64,000 bases of DNA, from positions 62,001 through 126,000 of the forward strand of contig CAVQEG010000001.1 of the NCBI GenBank assembly GCA_963711465.1, written 5' to 3'. How positions within the stretch are numbered: position 1 is the first letter of the stretch; the number at the start of each line of letters is the position of its first letter. This DNA comes from CAVQEG01 sp963711465. GTDB lineage: Bacteria > Bacteroidota > Ignavibacteria > OLB7. Below are positions 9,294 to 17,678 of this stretch, piece after piece. The notes beneath the pieces were generated by a model. It saw only the letters and a list, made by a program, of their open reading frames with translations. It was not told where the DNA came from and searched no databases. The translations under genes were made by a program, and so were the position numbers.

Positions 9294-10340
9294 CTACTGG
9301 GCCGGTCTGCCGAAGACGACGATCGAGAACGATGCCGCCGACGGATCGCCGTTCTGGCCGGTCTCGACGATGATCGTACGGTCGGCACCGACCGAGCCCT
9401 TCTGCGGGAAGTACCAGTTGGCCGTCGTATACGTTTCGTTGTAGGTAATCCCGGTCACCTGGGTGACGGCCGTCAGTTCCGGTATGGACACACTGTCGCC
9501 GAGATTGATGGTGGCCGCAGGATTGGAGAGCATGACCCGGTAGTATCCGGGGCGGACTTCGATGACGGTGTCGATGCCGAAGCCCGCGAGCTTCTGTCCG
9601 TTGGCGTCGATCAGGCCCCATGCGTACGGCGCGTTGTCACGGTAGAGCCCGCCGGGGGCGGGGGCGGCGTCGTTGCCGAGCGTTCCGGCGGCGACGTAGT
9701 GTTCGGTCGTGCTGTCGGTGCCTCGCGAGACGACGCCGTAGATACCGCCCTGCGCCACCATTCCCACCTCTCCGAAGTTGATAATCTCCACCGCAGGTCC
9801 GCTGTTGTTGGTCCCGGAGATCTTCGCAGGCACGTTGAGCGACCATGCGACGCCGGCGATGCGGCTGGAATCGGCCGCGTCGGCGAGATCCGCTCGATAG
9901 GCGTTGGCCGAGACGCCGGCGCTGTCGGCAGCTGCCGCAGCGATGGAGTAAAATGAGTAGGCGGCGCAGTGGAACGCCATGCGTGGCTGGATTTCCTGAC
10001 CGCCGTTGAATCCGGCGATCGTAATTCCGAGCCAGTACTGCGCGGTGAAGTCGAGGTCTCCAGGAATTCCCCCCGTGGTTTCCGATCCGATCGGAATCGA
10101 GAACAAGCCGGTCTTGAAGTCGACGCCGGGGTGCGACTCGGAGAAGACGAGGGAGCTGGAACCGGTCGCGGTCGTATAGATCTTGATCGTCACCGCGTGC
10201 GTGCCGTCGAGGTAAATCCCGTTGGCGTCTCGAACGCGGCCCTGGAAGTTGATCTCCCGCTGCGGATAGGTGCCGCTCTGTGCGAACGCCTCGACGGCGC
10301 CGAACACCAGCAGCAGAAGGAGCGTGGCAATGCGAGTCAT
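9294..10340 (-). CDS. Secreted protein with N-terminal INFQGRV motif
   Basis: A 348-residue secreted protein with a signal peptide (residues 1-20, ending AFAQ). It opens with REINFQGRVRDANG and then DGTHAVTIKIY. This matches a recurrent N-terminal module of bacterial surface proteins (NFQGRL ... G.Y..TF.IY), probably a beta-sandwich fold. The middle is Ala/Ser-rich (SIAAAAADSAGVSANAYRADLADAADS), as often seen before trimeric or fibre-like C-terminal parts. No sorting domain is visible at the C-terminus, which ends FGRPAQ. It sits between two proteins that do carry sorting-like domains. Likely a surface or tail-fibre-like structural protein; function unknown. Confidence 0.75.
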   Translation of the reverse strand: MTRIATLLLLLVFGAVEAFAQSGTYPQREINFQGRVRDANGIYLDGTHAVTIKIYTTATGSSSLVFSESHPGVDFKTGLFSIPIGSETTGGIPGDLDFTAQYWLGITIAGFNGGQEIQPRMAFHCAAYSFYSIAAAAADSAGVSANAYRADLADAADSSRIAGVAWSLNVPAKISGTNNSGPAVEIINFGEVGMVAQGGIYGVVSRGTDSTTEHYVAAGTLGNDAAPAPGGLYRDNAPYAWGLIDANGQKLAGFGIDTVIEVRPGYYRVMLSNPAATINLGDSVSIPELTAVTQVTGITYNETYTTANWYFPQKGSVGADRTIIVETGQNGDPSAASFSIVVFGRPAQ

Positions 10341-10391
10341 GGTTTCACCCTGGATGTATTGCTGGAATTGGAATGTTCTACGCGCAGGACG

Positions 10392-11012
10392 TCACCGGTA
10401 GTACTGGATCAGCTGCGCCGGATAGCGCACGCCGTCGATCTCGAGTTCGAGCAGATATGTGCCCGAGGAGAGCCGATCCGACGGCGTCCAGTCAACGGTG
10501 ATCTCTCCGGCGGACCGGTCGCCGTCGATCAGGCGGGCGATCTCTCGTCCGAGCTGATCGAAGACCGACAGTCGAATCGAACCGGGATGCTCGAGGCGGA
10601 CGAGGAGGCGCGTACTGCCGGTGAACGGATTCGGGAGCATCGAGGCGATGCCGGTGGCTCCGGAGCGCACGTCACGCTGGCGTTCGCGAACGCCGGAAGT
10701 CGGGTCACTGCCGACGGTGACGATGAACCCGATCCAGGTCGACTGATCGATGACGCCGGTGGTATCGGTATCGACGTTGAGCGGTTCACCGACGGTGGCG
10801 AAGAATGCACCGTAATCGCCTTCCTGCTGAACGCCGGTACTGCCGATGACGAAGGGATCGATCACCGCACCGGCCGCCGAAGACCCCTGGGCCAGCAGTG
10901 TGGCGCCACTGCCGAGGAGCATCACGACCGCCGCGATCAGCAGGCGTGCGGATGCGGTCGGCCCCGTGCGGCTTCGGCCACTCCGCGGTATCTCGTCTCG
11001 ATGTGTCATCAT
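10392..11012 (-). CDS. Small secreted protein with C-terminal sorting domain
   Basis: A 206-residue protein with an Arg-rich N-terminus followed by a signal segment (about residues 22-42, ending LLAQG). A short central domain of about 70 residues is followed by a sorting-type C-terminal domain: SMLPNPFTGSTRLLVRLE, then LSVFDQLGREIARLIDG, then LSSGTYLLELEIDG. The NPF...VFDxxGRE..L...LxxGxYxLE pattern is the classic Bacteroidota type IX secretion domain. The start at 11012 has GGAG 6 bases upstream. A weak promoter candidate (TAGGGTTG) lies upstream on the minus strand near 11065. Role of the short passenger unknown. Confidence 0.8.
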   Translation of the reverse strand: MMTHRDEIPRSGRSRTGPTASARLLIAAVVMLLGSGATLLAQGSSAAGAVIDPFVIGSTGVQQEGDYGAFFATVGEPLNVDTDTTGVIDQSTWIGFIVTVGSDPTSGVRERQRDVRSGATGIASMLPNPFTGSTRLLVRLEHPGSIRLSVFDQLGREIARLIDGDRSAGEITVDWTPSDRLSSGTYLLELEIDGVRYPAQLIQYYR

Positions 11013-11106
11013 GGTATCTCCGTGAATTCGGACCGTGGGGTCCTGCTGGTTTGCGCTTGGTACAACCCTATCGATCTCCCCTAAAGATCTCCTAAACGGG
11101 TCTGAA

Positions 11107-14100
11107 CTACTCTTCGATTTCCCCCGATCGGACGCGTTCCATCAGTTCGGTGATGCGACGCGCTGGACCGGCGCCGTACTCGTCGAGGGCGGTCTGGTAC
11201 CGTTTGAAGTAGGTGAACGCCTCACGGCGGGCGCCGCGTGTGGCGGCCGAGCGGATGAGGGCCTCGTAGGCGCCGTCGTGGAGGTCGTCGAGTGCGAGCA
11301 GTCGCTCGGCAAGATGGGGAATCGCGGTGTAGTTGTCGCGCTCGAGTTCGATTGTGATCAGCCGCTCGAGTGCGGTGGCCAGCTGACCGCGCATCGACTC
11401 TCGAATGCTGTCGATCCACTCGGCATACATACCCTCGAGCAGATCACCGTTGGCCAGGTCGATCGCCTGACGATAGGCGACCGCGGCGCCGAAGTAGACG
11501 CCTTCGGTGTAGAGCCGGTCGCCCTTGAGAATGTCCTCCCGGGCATCGACCGCATCGATTCGCACGTCGTCGGAGAGTTCGTAGACACCATCGATCTGGC
11601 GAATCGTTTCGCTGCCGCCCAGGTAACGCCGGGCATAGCTGAGTGTCGCGTGGAGGTTGTTCACTGCCCGGTCGATATCCATGTCGGGCCAGAGCAGGTA
11701 GGCGAGCTGGTCACGTGTCAGCTCCGGAATCCAGCGTGTGGCGCCCAGCCGCGCCACGACCAGCGCCGCGACGAGCGTCCGCGTCTTCGACTCGAGCTTC
11801 GATCCGCCGTCTCCGGCGCCCTCGATACGCAGCGCGCCGAAGGTGCGAAGGATCGGTGCACCGGGTTCGAGAGTGTCGGGCCGTTCGGAGTCATCGGATT
11901 CACCGGCGGACCGACGTCGCGGGTCGTCGCCGATCGCCTGGCGGAATTTCGTCAGACGCGTCTTCGGCAGCAGCGGTCCCAGCGCGTCGAGCCGGTGATG
12001 CGCCAGCCCGGGTGCAGAACGTGACTCGTGGCTCTTCAGCGACCGTTCGATGGTGGTGTAGGCGGCGTCGTTGAATTCGCGCGTGCGCCCCTGCGAACGC
12101 GCGGCCGCCTCGAGCAGCAGGCGCGCGGCACGGAATCCGTCGATGCTGTCGATCTCCGCTTCGGCGAGACCCGCCGCAGTCGCCGCCAGCAGTTCGTCGG
12201 GTTCGTCCTGTTCCAGCGCGCGGGCGATCACCAGGAGGGTGCGCCGATGGCGCTCGGTCGGCGTATCGACGTCGGGATCGGTGTCGTCGGCCTGCCAGGA
12301 GGTCTCGAGCCGACAGATCGCCGAGTCGAGCGCCTCGGTGTCGGCCGCGTCGACGACCGAACGGAGCAATTCCTCGAGGTAGCGCAGCCGCAGAAACGGC
12401 GGCATCGTGTCGACGTCCGGTTCGAGTTCCTCGGCAACCGTACGCGCCCGTGCATGGTCGCCGAGCAGATTCCAGGCGATCTGAAACTGATGGCGCGCCA
12501 CAGCCAGCTGAATCGCGGGGGACCTCGCCGGTGGCGGCGACGAACGGAAGTCGTGCTCGAGCGTGTCGAGCTCCTCGACATTGCCGTCGTGGGCAGCCAC
12601 CCACGGCAGGTACCAGTACTTCGTGCCCTGATTCCGATAGCTCGGGTAGCGGTCGATCAGCTCGCGCGCCTCGACGGCGTAGCGTCGCATGGCCGCAAAG
12701 TCGTTGGCGTACTTCGCGAAGTTGATCGCCTGCATCAGCAGTTCATAACTCGTGAACGCATCGGCCTGATGCCGCAGGGCGAGGGCGGTTTCGAGAATTT
12801 CCCCCAGCTCGCGCTCGCGTCCGGCGGTCAGCATCGCTGGCTGCAGCACCTTGAGCAGCGCGTTCATCGTGACGGCACCCATACGGTCGACCTCGCTGAC
12901 GTAGGGCAGAGCGAGCTCGAGTCCTTCGGCAAAGTCGCCGCGGGCAAAGGCATACGACGCCAGGAGGCGAATGGCCACAGCGCTGCCACGCAATTCGCGG
13001 TCGGTCTGCTCCGATGGCGGAGGCAGATGCCCGATCACGCGTTCGACATGCGCCCGCGCGCCCTCGACCGAATCGTGCAGTTCCGCCTCGTGCCAGACGA
13101 CCACGGCAGCCTCGAGACGTGCCACGCGCTGTTCCGGGGTGGCGGGGGCGTCGACGTCGCGCTCCAGCAGTGACGCGATCTCTGCCGCCACGTCCTCGAG
13201 CTCGTCGCGGGCACCGGTCAGGTAGAGCCGTTCGCCGTATGCCGACAACGCCGCCAGGTATGCCTGCCGCAGATCCGCATCCTCGGGAATCGCACGTCCG
13301 CTCGTCCGCACCCTTCCGAGCGTCGATCGGCACAGCGACAGATAGGTGTCGGCGAAGATGGGCGAGAGTCGACGGCCGACACCTTCCAGCCAGCCGAAGA
13401 GCTCGCGGAGCTCATCGTCGCTGATCGAGGCGATATCGAGGTGCTCCAGTGGCGCGACGCTGTGGAGTTCGCCAATGCCCTCGACCAGAAGGCGAACCAC
13501 GATGTCGGCGATCTGCTCACGGGGCGGTCGGCCGGTCTCGCATGCCGCCGTGGCCTGCCACAGCAGCGAGTGCGTGAACGCATAGCAGACGCGCCCCTCG
13601 GGTTCGCGCGTTCCGATCCGAACCGACGGCGTGGCGACCGAGACGAATCCACCGAGGATCAGATGTTCAAAGCAGAGGTCATCCCATCCGGCGATGCGTT
13701 CGGCGACGTGGCGGAGCAGCTCGCGATTGAACTGTTCACCGAGGGAGGCGGCGAGCACGAGAATGCCGCGCTCGGATTCCGGGAGCGCCTCGAGTCGACC
13801 GGCGAATCCGTGAACTCGCTCACCGATGGTGCGCATGGTCTCCGCAGGAATCGACGTCGTCTCCCACGTCGCGGTGTCGTCTCCTTCGGAGGTTCGCACC
13901 ACTTCGGCAGCGATCAACTCGCGGAAGACTTCGCGGAGCGCCAGCGGAAGGCCCGCGGAGAGTTCTGCGATCTGCTCGAGCAACGGCGGTGGCGGACTCG
14001 TTCCAAAGAGCGTGCGAGCTGCTTCGGCGATGGATTCGGCCGAGAGAGGGCCGATGTCGAGGTCGCGTGGCGGAATCGAACCATTGAGGGCGGTCCGCAG

Positions 14101-14625
14101 TCGGCGCAGCATCACGTTGTCACTCGGGCGCGTGGTCGCCAGCAGAAGCAGCGGAATGTCTTCGATCGAATCGATGAACCGCTCGATGTCGTCGCTTGCA
14201 CCGACGTAGTGCAGATCATCGAGGATCAGTACGACGGGGTAGCGGCGCGAGACGATCTGCAGCGCTTCGACTGCGGCGTCGGTGGTGGCGACCGAGGCAT
14301 CGCGGAAGATGCGTGAGGCGACCGGGGCGGCGAGCGCCGGACGCAGCACGTCGAGTGCGTTGCCCAGCGGTCCGAACGCAATTCCTTCACCCTCGTACCA
14401 CTTCGCATGCACGACGATCGATCGCGCCGGATGCACGCGGATGTGGTTGCGCAGTTCGTCGATCAGCCGGCTCTTGCCGACGCCCGCAGCACCGGTAATC
14501 CAGACCGAACGCGCCTCGCCGTCGAGCAGCTCGCCGAACGCATCGACGAGTGCCCGCAGCTCGGCATCACGGCCCACCAGGGGAACGGTTCCCCGGTTGA
14601 CAAAATCCTTGATACGAGACGACAT
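11107..14625 (-). CDS. Large AAA ATPase / BTAD transcriptional regulator
   Basis: A 1172-residue signal-transduction regulator. Near the N-terminus is an AAA/STAND-like ATPase: VPLVGRDAELRALVDAF, Walker A GAAGVGKSRL (residues 45-54) and Walker B VVLILDDLHY. A long helical middle region, probably TPR-like, follows. The last ~260 residues form a winged-helix DNA-binding plus bacterial activation domain (ILRTFGALRIEG, RDQLAYLLWPDMDIDRAVNNL, LLALDDLHDGAYEALIR). In SARP/AfsR proteins the DNA-binding/BTAD part is N-terminal, so the order is reversed here. The start at 14625 puts the VGRD motif near the N-terminus; further upstream the frame is open but low-complexity. A run of 8 G lies in the upstream region. 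Target genes are not evident. Confidence 0.87.
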   Translation of the reverse strand: MSSRIKDFVNRGTVPLVGRDAELRALVDAFGELLDGEARSVWITGAAGVGKSRLIDELRNHIRVHPARSIVVHAKWYEGEGIAFGPLGNALDVLRPALAAPVASRIFRDASVATTDAAVEALQIVSRRYPVVLILDDLHYVGASDDIERFIDSIEDIPLLLLATTRPSDNVMLRRLRTALNGSIPPRDLDIGPLSAESIAEAARTLFGTSPPPPLLEQIAELSAGLPLALREVFRELIAAEVVRTSEGDDTATWETTSIPAETMRTIGERVHGFAGRLEALPESERGILVLAASLGEQFNRELLRHVAERIAGWDDLCFEHLILGGFVSVATPSVRIGTREPEGRVCYAFTHSLLWQATAACETGRPPREQIADIVVRLLVEGIGELHSVAPLEHLDIASISDDELRELFGWLEGVGRRLSPIFADTYLSLCRSTLGRVRTSGRAIPEDADLRQAYLAALSAYGERLYLTGARDELEDVAAEIASLLERDVDAPATPEQRVARLEAAVVVWHEAELHDSVEGARAHVERVIGHLPPPSEQTDRELRGSAVAIRLLASYAFARGDFAEGLELALPYVSEVDRMGAVTMNALLKVLQPAMLTAGRERELGEILETALALRHQADAFTSYELLMQAINFAKYANDFAAMRRYAVEARELIDRYPSYRNQGTKYWYLPWVAAHDGNVEELDTLEHDFRSSPPPARSPAIQLAVARHQFQIAWNLLGDHARARTVAEELEPDVDTMPPFLRLRYLEELLRSVVDAADTEALDSAICRLETSWQADDTDPDVDTPTERHRRTLLVIARALEQDEPDELLAATAAGLAEAEIDSIDGFRAARLLLEAAARSQGRTREFNDAAYTTIERSLKSHESRSAPGLAHHRLDALGPLLPKTRLTKFRQAIGDDPRRRSAGESDDSERPDTLEPGAPILRTFGALRIEGAGDGGSKLESKTRTLVAALVVARLGATRWIPELTRDQLAYLLWPDMDIDRAVNNLHATLSYARRYLGGSETIRQIDGVYELSDDVRIDAVDAREDILKGDRLYTEGVYFGAAVAYRQAIDLANGDLLEGMYAEWIDSIRESMRGQLATALERLITIELERDNYTAIPHLAERLLALDDLHDGAYEALIRSAATRGARREAFTYFKRYQTALDEYGAGPARRITELMERVRSGEIEE

Positions 14626-14726
14626 GGTTGGGGTTGGAGGCGAATCGCGCGCAGGCAGGGAACGGCGGTGAAGATACCGAATGTGTGCGGACGCAGGGCG
14701 GGGGGGGAGGCGGTGGATCGAGGGTG

Positions 14727-14888
14727 CTACCAGCGCCCCGAAATCGGGCTGCTTGCCCGCAGCAGAGCGCTCAGCGCGATGACGATCGCAATTGCCAGAA
14801 CGACGTGGACGAGCGCACCGAGTCCCGCGAAGCCGGTCGCCCAGGCAACCGACCAGACCGCCAGCAGAATGAGAACCAGCGACCACAT
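14727..14888 (-). CDS. Small lmo0937-like membrane peptide
   Basis: A 53-residue protein made almost entirely of two hydrophobic segments (MWSLVLILLAVWSVAWATGF and ALVHVVLAIAIVIALSALL), ending in a short polar tail. Length, the Trp-rich start and the G..HVLLVIA-type second helix match the lmo0937 family of small stress-associated membrane proteins. The start at 14888 is supported by a good ribosome-binding site (GAGGAAA, 6-7 bases before the ATG). A longer in-frame start at 14957 would run into the divergent purE promoter region. Function unknown. Confidence 0.75.
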   Translation of the reverse strand: MWSLVLILLAVWSVAWATGFAGLGALVHVVLAIAIVIALSALLRASSPISGRW

Positions 14889-14995
14889 GGTATTTTCCTC
14901 TTTCCGTAGTGGACCGATGCGCATCCGGACGGACGCGCCGGTCCACTCGCCGTTCAAGCGTCATGCCATTGACGGTGCCCACACAAACCCGACGA

Positions 14996-15523
14996 ATGCC
15001 GATGAGCAGCTCGCAGGATGACCGCGCGCCGGTCGTAGGAATCATCATGGGAAGCAGCAGTGACTTGCAGACGATGCGCCAGGCGGCCGATGCGCTCGAG
15101 GAGCTCGACGTTCCCTACGAGATGCGTGTGGTGTCGGCGCACCGCACTCCGGAGGACATGGCCGAGTACGGTCGCACGGCGCACGAGCGGGGTATTCGTG
15201 TGATCATCGCGGGAGCCGGCGGCGCGGCGCATCTTCCGGGTATGGTTGCCTCGCACTCACCACTACCCGTCATTGGTGTTCCGGTCGAAACGCACGCTCT
15301 CGGTGGACTCGATTCACTGCTTTCGATCGTGCAGATGCCCAACGGCGTTCCGGTGGCGACCGTCGCGATCGGCCGCGCGCGCAACGCAGGAATTCTTGCC
15401 GCAAGCATTCTCGGCGCGTCGGACACTGCCGTTCGCGATCGCATTCTGCAGATGAAGCGACGCATGGCCGACGCGTCGCGGGCGATGAACGACGAGATCA
15501 CGCGGAGCTCGTCGGGCGACTGA
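14996..15523 (+). CDS. purE: 5-(carboxyamino)imidazole ribonucleotide mutase PurE
   Basis: PurE class I converts N5-CAIR to CAIR in de novo purine synthesis. The 175-residue length is normal for a single-domain PurE. Signature motifs are MGSSSDLQTM near the N-terminus, VVSAHRTPEDM (catalytic His), AGAGGAAHLPGM and VIGVPVETHALGG. The start is either the ATG at 14996 or that at 15002; upstream in-frame ATGs overlap the divergent small membrane peptide. purK is not in the window, so purE is separated from its usual partner. It converges with rho, sharing a bidirectional terminator. Confidence 0.95.
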   Translation: MPMSSSQDDRAPVVGIIMGSSSDLQTMRQAADALEELDVPYEMRVVSAHRTPEDMAEYGRTAHERGIRVIIAGAGGAAHLPGMVASHSPLPVIGVPVETHALGGLDSLLSIVQMPNGVPVATVAIGRARNAGILAASILGASDTAVRDRILQMKRRMADASRAMNDEITRSSSGD

Positions 15524-15561
15524 ATTCTGCGCGACGCGCCGAGCGTGGGTCCGGAATACAA

Positions 15562-15593
15562 AAAGGCGCGTCGCCATTTGGCAACGCGCCTTT
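15562..15593. terminator. Bidirectional terminator between purE and rho
   Basis: A perfect 10-bp inverted repeat, AAAGGCGCGT and ACGCGCCTTT, with a 12-base loop. A-rich and T-rich flanks on opposite sides make it a usable intrinsic terminator for both the plus-strand purE and the minus-strand rho transcripts. Confidence 0.8.
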
Positions 15594-15632
15594 CACACTG
15601 TCAGAAGCCGATTCAATCAGCCCGCTCCGCGA

Positions 15633-16937
15633 TCACGAGTTCATTGCCCGCAGGAATTCCTTGTTTCCCTTGGTACCCTGCATGCGATCGAGGATGAACT
15701 CCATGGCTTCCAGCGGGGTCATGTCGCTGATGACCTTGCGCAGAATCCAGATGCGATTCAGGTCGGTCTGATCGATCAGCAGCTCTTCCTTTCGAGTGCC
15801 GGAGCGCACGATATCGAAGGCGGGGAAGATGCGGCGATCGGCGAGCTTGCGATCGAGGATGATTTCGGAGTTACCGGTACCCTTGAATTCCTCGAAGATG
15901 ACCTCGTCCATACGCGAGCCGGTATCGATCAGCGCGGTTGCGATGATCGTCAGCGAACCACCCTCCTCAATATTCCGCGCGGCACCGAAGAATCGCTTCG
16001 GTTTATGCAGTGCATTGGCGTCGACACCACCGGAGAGAATTTTTCCCGAATGCGGAACGACGGTGTTGTGCGCACGGGCGAGTCGGGTGATCGAGTCGAG
16101 GAGAATCACCACATCGTATTTCGCTTCGACCAGACGCTTGGCTTTCTCGAGCACCATGTCAGCCACCTGCACGTGGCGATCGGGCGGCTCATCGAAGGTG
16201 GAGCTGATCACTTCGGCCTGCACCGAGCGCTCCATGTCGGTGACTTCCTCGGGGCGTTCGTCGATGAGCAGGACGATCAGCTTGGCTTCCGGCTGATTGC
16301 GTGCGATCGCATTGGCGAGCTTCTGCAGCAGGACGGTCTTACCGGATTTCGGCGGGGAGACGATCAGACCGCGCTGGCCCTTGCCGATCGGTGTGAGCAG
16401 ATCCATGATCCGCATCGAGAATTCACCCGGCGATGTCTCGAGGTTGAATTTTTCGTTGGCGTACAGCGGCGTCAGGTTGTCGAATATCGTCCGATCACGC
16501 ATGGTGTCGGGCGACTGATAGTTGACGCTCTCGACCTTGAGCAGGGCGAAGAACCGCTCGCCTTCCTTGGGCGAGCGCACCTGGCCGTTGACGGTGTCAC
16601 CGGTGCGCAGGCCGAACTTCTTGATCTGCGACGGCGAGACGTAGATGTCGTCCGGCGACGGCAGGTAGTTGTAGTCCGGTGAGCGAAGAAATCCGTAGCC
16701 GTCGGGGAGCACCTCCAGCACGCCCTCGGAGAAGTTGATCCCGTCGTCACGTCCCTCCTGCCGCTCGAGCTGCGACTGCGCCTCGAGGATCTTGAAGATC
16801 AGTTCCTGCTTTCGATAATCGCTGTAGCCCGGAACGTTCAGATTCCGCGCGATCTCGGTCAGCTCGGCGATACGCTTCGACTTCAACTGCGCGAGGTCGA
16901 GATGCCCGGCAGCCACCGTGTCACTGGTAGTAGGCAT
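15633..16937 (-). CDS. rho: Transcription termination factor Rho
   Basis: Rho is the hexameric RNA helicase that ends transcription. This 434-residue protein has the standard layout: an N-terminal Rho_N helical region (LAQLKSKRIAELTEIARNL), the CSD-like primary RNA-binding domain (DGYGFLRSPDYNYLPSPDD, IYVSPSQIKKFGL), then the RecA-type motor with Walker A VSPPKSGKTVL, VLLIDERPEEV and the arginine-finger region further on. There is no long insertion between Rho_N and the RNA-binding domain as seen in some high-GC phyla. The 740-base region upstream probably contains a long leader (see promoter at 17412). Rho commonly autoregulates by attenuation in its leader. Confidence 0.97.
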   Translation of the reverse strand: MPTTSDTVAAGHLDLAQLKSKRIAELTEIARNLNVPGYSDYRKQELIFKILEAQSQLERQEGRDDGINFSEGVLEVLPDGYGFLRSPDYNYLPSPDDIYVSPSQIKKFGLRTGDTVNGQVRSPKEGERFFALLKVESVNYQSPDTMRDRTIFDNLTPLYANEKFNLETSPGEFSMRIMDLLTPIGKGQRGLIVSPPKSGKTVLLQKLANAIARNQPEAKLIVLLIDERPEEVTDMERSVQAEVISSTFDEPPDRHVQVADMVLEKAKRLVEAKYDVVILLDSITRLARAHNTVVPHSGKILSGGVDANALHKPKRFFGAARNIEEGGSLTIIATALIDTGSRMDEVIFEEFKGTGNSEIILDRKLADRRIFPAFDIVRSGTRKEELLIDQTDLNRIWILRKVISDMTPLEAMEFILDRMQGTKGNKEFLRAMNS

Positions 16938-17678
16938 GCTGAGTTATCCTGAGAATAATGAGTGAACTGCGTTGAACACTTTGCTGGTTGCTGCGGCGCG
17001 CGTCGGGGTCAACGATGCAGCCGGACACGTCCTGTTCGCGGTCAAACCGACTCGACGCGCGAGAATCATCGGCGATGCCCGCGGCCGTTGTTCAGCCGAA
17101 CGATGGAAGTGCCGTTTCGGAATTGCGGCGGGGGAGGTGCAGGTTGCCAACAGGTCCTGCTCGGCCCGGTGCGCCTTGAAATCAATGCGGAGATCGACGG
17201 TTCGTTGAGGTCGTGTGTAACGCTGCCTGCGTACCTGCCAGCTCTCGCGGAGGTACGGTGCCGGTGGACAGGTGACGGATCTCTAGGGACAGGGAAAATT
17301 CGGGAAACGAACGTGCAGTGCGGCTCTCCTCGACACAACGGGGACGCTATCGGGAAGGAGAAGGGATTTCAGAGATCTGGGAGAGAGATACAGTGGATGT
17401 TGAGAACAGGGCAAATATCACGATGCCGTCTACACTAGTCAAGCGGTTTTTTCCCGGCGCTTTGCGCGTTACACAAAGTTATCGCGCATGCGCGGCACTC
17501 GCTCCCGATGTCTGATTCGAAGCCCGGCGACGCTGCTGCGCCGCGTTCGTCCGCTCCCGATTCTGCTGTAGTGTCCTCCATGGAATTGCGTCGTCTCGAT
17601 CGACGACCGACGATCGCAGCCGCACACGAGGCGGACCGACGCGGCGTTGAATAACAAGTTGCGGGCCACAGGCGGCGG
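16938..17678. other. 741-base gap upstream of rho with no convincing gene
   Basis: Short open frames occur on both strands, but none has recognisable motifs or codon bias like the neighbours. The right part (17479-17678) is the out-of-frame extension of the frameshifted dacB. The rest probably holds the rho promoter and a long untranslated leader. A near-palindrome, TGCGCGTTAC then GTTATCGCGCA around 17464-17490, lies just upstream of the promoter candidate and could be an operator or the end of the dacB transcript. Confidence 0.5.
17412..17442 (-). promoter_or_regulatory. Candidate rho promoter
   Basis: On the minus strand, TTGACT is followed 17 bases later by GATATT, a good sigma-70 arrangement. 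Read in the Bacteroidota manner it is TTG-N20-GATATTTG, one base off TAnnTTTG. It would leave a leader of about 470 bases before the rho start at 16937. Confidence 0.45.

Noticed and set aside
14700..14707. Run of eight G between the regulator gene and the small membrane gene, as a phase-variable tract
   Set aside because: It lies in non-coding sequence, and no promoter element is visible at a spacing it could modulate. Noted only as a possible length-variable tract.
16962..17438. Plus-strand 158-codon frame upstream of rho
   Set aside because: Cys/Arg/Gly-rich with no domain, no ribosome-binding site, and it overlaps the probable rho leader and promoter on the other strand.
17479..17678. 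C-terminal extension of the dacB frame
   Set aside because: It arises only because the frame shifts near 18000; it is Arg-rich nonsense, and the true family C-terminus ends at 17679 in the neighbouring frame.
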